Assembly (NCBI GenBank): GCA_037127315.1
Contig: JBBBDQ010001271.1
Location: 1,781,501-1,845,500, forward strand
Direction: 5' to 3'
Origin: Ascarosepion bandense
Taxonomy: Eukaryota > Mollusca > Cephalopoda > Sepiida > Sepiidae
DNA: 64,000 nt
In this document: piece by piece, positions 57,453-64,000 of the stretch
Numbering within the stretch: position 1 is the first letter of the stretch
Layout: every line of letters starts with the position of its first letter
Translations under genes and position numbers: made by a program
Notes under the pieces: generated by a model
The model's database searches: none
Told to the model about the DNA's origin: nothing
Seen by the model: the letters and a program-made list of their open reading frames with translations, nothing else

Positions 57453-57510
<58 letters not shown>
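56167..57510. repeat. Microsatellite-dominated stretch with a long hairpin
   Basis: (TA)n at about 56221-56253, 56365-56389 and 56786-56832; (CT)n at about 56476-56498; (TA)n plus (GA)n at about 57006-57055; (TA)n plus (GT)n at about 57459-57502. Positions 56868-56935 form a near-perfect palindrome ('aagaacaaaagaaaaacac' with its reverse complement). Around 57340-57390 the text 'ccttgataaaggc' followed by 'gctgaaacttg' is faintly hammerhead-like but unconvincing. Confidence 0.8.
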
Positions 57511-57517
<7 letters not shown>

Positions 57518-57638
57518 ATATGCACGCATATGATTTGTATATTAATTTTCTTATGTATGCAAAAATGTTCAATTTGAATACTTTCAAAAGAAATGTTTAG
57601 TATCCATAAAAATAGAATTTAAGCATTAACACGCACAC

Positions 57639-57680
<42 letters not shown>

Positions 57681-57896
57681 AACAAGTAAACAAGTTTGAT
57701 TAAAAAGAATTGGCAATATCTGTATGTTTCATTTTTTATTGTTTTTCCAATTTTCAAATAAGTTGATTTAAGTTGAATTAAAAACTATACAGTATGATTT
57801 TTAACATCTTATGTTTATATGAAAATTGGAAAAATGTATTAAAAAATTAAGCAGATCATCTCAGTTCTTTTCAATCAAACTTGTTGTTTACAGATT

Positions 57897-57939
<43 letters not shown>

Positions 57940-58432
57940 TAAAAAAGAGATGACATAAACTGTATTTTGTTTTAGCCAACGCATTTCGACCACTGATAAA
58001 GCCTAGCAGAAGACAAAACTCACTGACTAAAACAAAATATATATGAAATATATATGCATTTATTCAATCATCTATCTTTTCTTTATCTTTGCTTTCCTCT
58101 TTCTTTGGGGTTCTTTTCGAATGAGCAAGAAATTTTCATAAATAACCATTACAAATGTCTATTCTAATATGGACATGCGAACGTCTATTTAAAATAAAAT
58201 AAAAGACAAGAAATTTGTGGGGAGGATATTTTGAGGACCAACTGTTGTACCATTTGGGTCTGACAAGCCGTGATAATAACATCAGGATGCAGTGAAATAT
58301 GTATTACCTATTGTAATAATCTAAAATCTTTTATAAATTACTCTGTTAAATTAAATAAATGAATTTAATATTGAGTTCTCTTGAGTTCGTCTCTACCGGA
58401 ATTTACCTGGATTGTATCCCAAGTGTGCTATG

Positions 58433-58468
<36 letters not shown>

Positions 58469-58483
58469 TTTATACATACATTG
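57511..58483. other. Non-coding stretch with TA tracts
   Basis: (TA)n at about 57644-57676, 57900-57936 and 58434-58465. Around 57975-58010 the text 'ccaacgcatttcgaccactg' and 'ataaagcc' resembles, in reverse, the motif near 3.7 kb. No gene. Confidence 0.5.
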
Positions 58484-58745
58484 TATATGAAATATAGATA
58501 GATGCCTATCTGTTTGGTTCCCTCTTCTTTAATCCAATCAAGATATGTATTTCAATTTATTTATTTTTCAATTAGATGTTATCACATGTAATAAAAAAAA
58601 TTAAGATATTTGCCATGTGTAAGAACATAATTAGAATCTCTCTCTTTCTCTGTCTCTCTATATGTATATATTTGTAGTAATATTCTTATTAATGGAGATT
58701 ATAATAAAAACGTGCTTTTTGCTACACAGTCAGTGGATGAAATGT
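58484..58745 (+). repeat. Three-copy repeat, copy 1
   Basis: Core 'agatagatgcctatctgttt', 'aatccaatcaagat', 'ttttcaattagatgttatca' and 'gatatttgccatgtgtaaga', then a CT/TA tract, then 'ggagattataataaaaacgt' and 'tttttgctacacag'. Copies 2 and 3 are at 61815 and 62247. Each copy has a microsatellite at the same internal place. Class unknown. Confidence 0.85.
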
Positions 58746-59137
58746 ATTAGCTAAAACAAAATATAGTTTTCCTCTTATCACTTCTTTTAATCATACAGTT
58801 CCTCTTCTAAGATTATCTAAGAATATTTACACACACACACGCGCACATACATATATATATTGCCAGTTGTCAAAATTTATAAACTTTGTTGTGATTTCTA
58901 TGTGCTAATTTGAAAACGTATGTTTATATATACATATGTATGTGTGTATATTATATATATATATATTTTGATTTTTATAAAAGTGTAAATGCTTCCATTT
59001 GACAAAATTTAAAAACTTTGTTGGGATTTCTATAACCTAAATTGAAAACACAAACACACACATAATTGGTGTGTCTGTGTGTATTGGTGCCTGCTGGGTA
59101 TACATATTTTTTTTTTATGCATTTGAATATAAGTGTG

Positions 59138-59185
<48 letters not shown>

Positions 59186-59531
59186 GAGAGATAAACTAGA
59201 ATGATAAAAAATTGAATTAAGTCATCACAAAAATCTACTGCAATCTGTTAAATAACAAAATTTATTTTTATTAATTCTATTTAGATACACCTGTAGACAA
59301 ATAAGGGTGAGTTTACCTTATTTAAGTTTATAATTTATATATACATATTTACATAATCTTATAGAGAGCTGCTTTTCAGAAATGTGCTCATATTTAACTG
59401 CATTAAACTAGTTAATCTATGTTTGAATAGGTGTTTTCTGAATATTTATTTGTAATTTAAAAAAGGAAATAATAAAAAATACTTACATGTTTTTGAAAAT
59501 GGATAGAACTATTTCTTTGTAGGATTTTCTT
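58746..59531. other. Non-coding stretch with a short diverged direct repeat
   Basis: 'caaaatttataaactttgtt' (about 58870) and 'caaaatttaaaaactttgtt' (about 59002) with flanks form a diverged direct repeat of about 60 bp. (TA)n at about 59141-59180. Confidence 0.5.
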
Positions 59532-59567
59532 TTGTTAATCAAGGTTCCTGGACATCATATCTATATC

Positions 59568-59624
<57 letters not shown>

Positions 59625-59759
59625 GATATTAGTATAATTATGATGTATATAGAAATATCTGTATGTTCAAATGATAAACTGCTGAGAGTTCAACTTATTT
59701 TTATGATTATAATTCTTATAGTAGCAGTATATAAAAAAAGCAATAAACTACACTCCTGA
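59532..59759. repeat. (CA)n/(TA)n microsatellite
   Basis: CA run then TA run at about 59571-59624. The open frame across it is a by-product of the tract. Confidence 0.9.
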
Positions 59760-61747
59760 ACAGTGTATTTCTGTGGCTCCATGTGTAGTTTTGTTTGTAT
59801 ATGGAAGTGAGTATTATTTCATAAATACTAACTGAATAAAACTTAAATGACAAATTATCTTCCTGTTAAGTAAGACAATTTATTAAAATTTTTTGTTCAG
59901 TTTTAACAAAGTTATCAAAATAAATCAAGTATATGCAAGTAATAAGGCTTACAAACATAATGACAATCACATTGTTCAATGTATGCTTTTAATGAGAACT
60001 ATTGTGTAGACTTCTTTTTACAAATCTGTGAACACATGCGGATATGGTGTTTGGATGTAAATGTTTGTGTAAATAATAAAAAAGAAAGAGAAACATAAAC
60101 TTAAAAGAATTATTTTCATGATCCTTACAACAACAAATGGTACAGTTTTTGAAAGAGAATTCAATTTTAAGGAGAAACCTGGTGACCCACCTCTGATAGT
60201 TGTTGTTATATTCTGGCCCATGTATCCAAAAGGGCCTTAGCCCTGGTTTTCAAGAGGACAGAATAGATTCTAGGTGTGTATTTTGGTTCAGAATATATAG
60301 CAGCAGCAGCAGCAAGAGTATTAGAAGATAACACAAGAGCAGCGGTATCAGCTGCAGTGGAAGCAGTGGTGTTTGTGTAGATGGTGGCAGTGGTAGTAGC
60401 AGCCTGGGGGGGGGATGAGTACAGTGGTATCAAGGTATTGGTGGCTATAGCTTAGCCATGAAAGTGGGGATGGGCAAAAAAGAAAAAAACATTGCTGGGT
60501 AAGTTGAAAGAGCACTTTGTCAAGAAGTATTTGACCACATGGAACTCACTTGACTGAATGATTACAAGAATGAAAACAGCATAATGCTGATGATGGAAAT
60601 GAAGCTGATAAAAATCATGATAAAAATTATGATGATTACAGGAATTCTTTGATTTTTTTTTAATGCCTTATGAAAAACAAAAAATTCTTATCAAGTTTGT
60701 TTACTGATATAAGCTTCTTGAACTTTTTAGAGATCTAGATACCATGTGGTATGTTTCTATGCCACATGAAACTCCTGGCAATTAACTGCTGAGGTAAGCA
60801 GTTTTGAGAAGCCAAGTCTTCGTAGAAAAATAGATTTGAGAGAAAATCAAAATTTGAAAAAAAAAATATGAAAGAGTTTATGAATAACAACGCTAAGAAT
60901 AAAATTTTAAATAAAAAAAATTAATTCTTTTTCAAGAAGAATAAATATTTTAAAGAACAAAGGTTTATTTAATTAAGTAAATCTGGTGTTATTAATTAAA
61001 ACAAACAGACTAAAACATTGAAATGTTTGCTAGAAGAAATTAAACTTACAAATAAGAAAGTATTAGAATTAAGAAAAAAAGTTAACTTACTAAAAAAAAG
61101 AAAAGAAAATCAATAAAATCCGTGGTTATTTTAATATATCTTCATACAGGTAAAATCCTAACGGATTCAAAAACACATTGACAAGATCACGTGTATTTGT
61201 GTTGAAAGCACATTTTGTGCATTCATTGCTGTTTTATTTGTGTATCGTTATGTTCACATCTGCCATACATGTGAAATGCAGCAGTACTAGTAAATGAAAA
61301 ATCCATTTGCATCTTGTTTCTTCATGCTTAAATGAATGAATAAATGAATATGTTGCATGTAAAAATGTGTTGGCTAAATGCTTGAAATATATTCATCTTG
61401 TCTGAGAGAACAGCCTCACATGCAGAGATAACTTTCCAAACAAGTAAGAAAACACCATATTGTATGTGTGAATTTTCATATCTTTTAGGTTTTATCTCTC
61501 ACTTTTTACATAAGTCTCTCTCTCCCTCCACTCTCTCTCTCTCTTACTTTTATTTGTGTGTAATATAGTTATCAATTTTAGGGCAAACTTGAATAGCTTA
61601 TAAGTAATCTGGATCTATAGTACAATCATAAAAATATTTAGGCAGAAATGTGGTTAGACAGATTGATAAAATCATACACATACATATATATGAGAGAAAG
61701 AAAGAGTTATATAATGTATACATAATAGTTAGAATTATATATATATA
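59760..61747. other. Non-coding stretch with a GC-richer island
   Basis: At about 60180-60480 base composition rises and CAG/GTG-type triplets appear ('gcagcagcagcagc' at 60301-60314). The minus-strand frame 60206-60433 reads as an Ala/Thr-rich 75-residue string ending 'TRAKALLDTWARI'; I do not recognise it and the triplet repeat probably makes it. (CT)n at about 61502-61543. Confidence 0.4.
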
Positions 61748-61757
61748 TATAATATAT

Positions 61758-61795
<38 letters not shown>

Positions 61796-61986
61796 ATATA
61801 TATTGCATACATATATTGTGTATGAAATATAGATAGATGCCTATCTGTTTGGTTCTCTCTTCCTTAATCCAATCATGATAGATCTTTCTATTTATCTATT
61901 TTTCAATTAGATGTTACCACATGTAATGAAAAAATGAAGATATTTGCCATGTGTAAGAACATAATTATAATCTCTCTCTCTCTCTC

Positions 61987-62034
<48 letters not shown>

Positions 62035-62377
62035 GTTTGTGGTAATATTCTTAGTATTGGAGATTATAATAAAAACATGTTTTTTTGCTACACAGGAGCT
62101 GTCATGCTTCGGTGCTATATTCAGCACCTCATCAGGCAATATACCATACTCTCTCTCACTCTCTCTCTCTCTCTATATATATATATAGAGAGAGAGAGAG
62201 ATAGTGAGAGAGATTGATGCATAATAGTTAGAATTATATATATCTTATATGTAATGTAAACAGATGCTTATCAGTTTTTCTCTCCCTTAATCCAATCATT
62301 ATGGATCTCCCTATTTATCTATTTTTCAAATAGATGTTACCACATATAATGAAATTTACCATGTGTAAAAACTTAAG

Positions 62378-62451
<74 letters not shown>

Positions 62452-62460
62452 ATATTATGA
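61748..62460. repeat. Repeat copies 2 and 3 with (TA)n, (CT)n and (GA)n tracts
   Basis: Copy 2 of the three-copy repeat is 61815-62100 and copy 3 is 62247-62375. Microsatellites: (TA)n 61770-61792, (CT)n plus (TA)n 61971-62031, (CT)n/(TA)n/(GA)n 62152-62206, and (TA)n plus (GA)n 62382-62449. All frames crossing these tracts are spurious. Confidence 0.88.
62086..62138 (-). ncRNA. Hammerhead-like core, incomplete
   Basis: Minus strand: CTGATGA (62129-62135), a perfect 6-bp stem II GGTGCT/AGCACC (62111-62128), then GAA (62108-62110) followed by G where A is required. No convincing stem III with a UH cleavage site nor stem I. Present at the end of repeat copy 2. Confidence 0.35.
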
Positions 62461-62974
62461 CAGAAGTGCATATATAATAGATAGATAGATAGACAGATAG
62501 AATTTAAAGTTTGACCTTAAATTAATAACTATATTACATACACACAAAAGTGAGAGAGATACAGATTCATATAGAAAGTGACAGATAAAACCTAAAAGAT
62601 ATGAAAAATCACACATGCAATATGGTGTGATATATATATATATAATATAAAAATTCTTAAGGTCAACAAACAAGATAAGTTCCCCAATCACACAAAAAAA
62701 TAACCCACACAAACACACAAAACTAACCCAATAATGAAACCCCTCCACACACCACATTCTTCAAAATTCTAACCAAAAGATATACCCGACCGATAAAAAC
62801 GTACATTCCAACAGATAATGCCATTAATCAACAATTTAGCACTTACACACCAAGTTCTTCAAAAGTCTAATAGTCAAAACGGAAGACACATTCCCTTCAT
62901 TATCAATAACCCCAACCAACCCCACAACAACAACGAACCAAATATAAACAGCGGATGATTCCAGCTCTTGCTTA
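62461..62974. other. Non-coding, A/C-rich stretch upstream of the ribozyme
   Basis: Unusually poor in G on the plus strand from about 62640 to 62940 ('ataacccacacaaacacac', 'accccaaccaaccccacaac'). No convincing coding frame. The minus-strand frames over 62455-63062 lack domains. It may be the body of the element that carries the ribozyme. Confidence 0.4.
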
Positions 62975-63033
62975 TTCCTCCTGACGAAATGTTGGAAACC
63001 CAACGTTGAAACAAACATATGATTGTAGAGGAG
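62975..63033 (+). ncRNA. Type I hammerhead ribozyme, complete fold
   Basis: All parts are in order. Stem I strand TTCCTC (62975-62980); core CTGACGA (62981-62987, fits CUGANGA). Stem II AATGTTGG (62988-62995) with CCAACGTT (63000-63007), 8 bp with one G-T wobble, loop of 4. GAAA (63008-63011). Stem III ACAA (63011-63014) with TTGT (63023-63026), loop of 8. Cleavage-site base A (63027, GTA triplet); stem I return GAGGAG (63028-63033), pairing 6 bp including one wobble. The outermost stem II pair is A-T rather than the favoured G-C, which may lower activity. Hammerheads of this open-stem-I type occur in Penelope-like and other retroelements; which element owns this one is not shown here. Confidence 0.75.
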
Positions 63034-63082
63034 AGGACATATCTAGAAAAAATTATGTACATGTTCTAAAACATAATTTATA

Positions 63083-63133
<51 letters not shown>

Positions 63134-63136
63134 CAG

Positions 63137-63184
<48 letters not shown>
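63034..63184. repeat. Element end and (TA)n/(GA)n microsatellite
   Basis: 'tatgtacatgttctaaaaca' and 'taatttataataaata' (63054-63090) match the right end of the palindromic element at 52795-52830. They are followed by TA, GA and TA tracts to about 63184. Confidence 0.85.
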
Positions 63185-63185
<1 letters not shown>

Positions 63186-63489
63186 AATGCTGTGTGAACA
63201 TAGAAGGCAACACTGTATGGTGACTAGCAGTACTATCTATTGAGTAGATTTCTCCCATGTTTATACCAATTTTTAAACATTATATAGGATGAACCCTCCT
63301 ATCATTTTAGATGTATAAAGATCCAACAATTCATCTTTAACAACTAAGCAAGCAGACTACCTCATAAATATGATTTGATTATAATGGTGAAGGCTTGTTC
63401 AAAAGTATCATAAAAGCTGAATGCAGAGATCTTGTAAACATAGTGTGCCTGAAGGTCCCCAAACAAGCCTCCTGAAATTTTGAATTGGG
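63185..63489. other. Non-coding stretch, nothing recognised
   Basis: No repeat shared in the window and no frame of interest. Confidence 0.35.
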
Positions 63490-63625
63490 CATTATCCTTC
63501 TCCCAGACTGGATCATGGGGGGAAGAAGTGATGGATTAATTTCTTTCATTCTGAGATGATTATAATGAATCCAAATGGAATTCAAACATCAAGTTTTTCA
63601 TTTTGAGCCACTATCAATTACATTC
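63490..63625 (-). mobile_element. tRNA-SINE remnant
   Basis: Text 'gggggaagaagtgatggatt', 'aatgaatccaaatggaattc' and 'ttttgagccactatcaatta' follows the SINE order on the minus strand with many changes; the hairpin end is missing. Confidence 0.5.
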
Positions 63626-63807
63626 ACACTTCCAAATAATATATGTCTAATAAAAGTGAACACCGAGGTCAACAACAAGCAGTAACTGCTTAAACACAAT
63701 CTACAGGCCATTTTTATCGATAAAAATATTTGTTGTGGTACTCAAAATGGCTACAATTAAAAGAAAAGAAGAAAAATAGAAAAAGAAAGAAATGAGGAGT
63801 GAGTGTC

Positions 63808-64000
63808 AGTCAGTCAGTTAAGTGCCATACGTGATGCATGCTTGGGCAATCATGTCTCGAAAGAGACATGACTGACTGGGCAGAATATTATCCTGCAGTA
63901 GGTTGCGATTGCTTTCTGTGGTAGACTGGTTGCCAACCAAGGCTATAGAACCCAATCTGTCCTGTTATTTAACCCATAACTGGAGGGAAGAGATGGTTTA
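63808..64000 (-). mobile_element. tRNA-derived SINE, cut by the window end
   Basis: 3' part of a minus-strand copy: 'cagtcagttaagtgccatac', the hairpin at 63851-63870, 'gttgccaaccaaggctatag' and 'cccataactggagggaagag'. The tRNA-like head lies beyond the window. Confidence 0.9.

Overview
The window looks like intergenic or intronic DNA from a large, AT-rich, repeat-dense animal genome. The mix of repeats would suit a mollusc, most likely a cephalopod, but that assignment is inference; no conserved host gene names the species. The repeats are thousands of bases of (TA)n, (CA)n, (CT)n and (GA)n tracts, several decayed LINE lineages, a tRNA-derived SINE, Tc1/mariner and hAT fossils, and hammerhead-ribozyme-type sequences. 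I found no intact host protein-coding gene, no functional rRNA or tRNA gene, no CRISPR array and nothing operon-like. Nearly every open reading frame with recognisable content is a piece of a dead transposon.

Layout. 0-10 kb: two long 5'-truncated copies of one CR1/Jockey-type LINE (842-2550 and 8830-10232), an RTE-type LINE fragment (6061-6936), a 111-bp tandem duplication and an AT-rich minisatellite. 10-31 kb: short 3' fragments of both LINEs on both strands, a tRNA-like SINE, two copies of a 'CCGGCG' repeat, a 154-bp minisatellite ending in a LINE tail (25.1-25.7 kb) and a dispersed 365-bp duplication. 31-45 kb: a SINE with a perfect 14-bp target duplication, two Tc1/mariner-type fossils, an LTR-like segment, an R4/Dong-type LINE that has lost its reverse transcriptase core (38.3-39.4 kb) and more LINE pieces. 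45-57 kb: LINE fragments joined tail to tail, a hAT-type MITE with a perfect 8-bp target duplication, a 254-bp tandem duplication, a 5S rRNA pseudogene next to a SINE fragment, and a mariner element with another repeat nested in it (54.26-55.32 kb). 57-64 kb: mostly microsatellites, a 160-260-bp repeat present three times, a hammerhead-ribozyme sequence that can form the whole fold (62975-63033), and a SINE cut off by the window end.

No pathway is encoded. The sequence records serial insertion, nesting and decay: TA-rich tracts border many insertions, LINE fragments share 3' ends as expected of 5'-truncating retrotransposition, and the DNA transposons are internally deleted. The most unusual item is the hammerhead ribozyme with decayed relatives at 28.5, 52.7, 54.05 and 62.1 kb, which points to a ribozyme-carrying mobile family in this genome.
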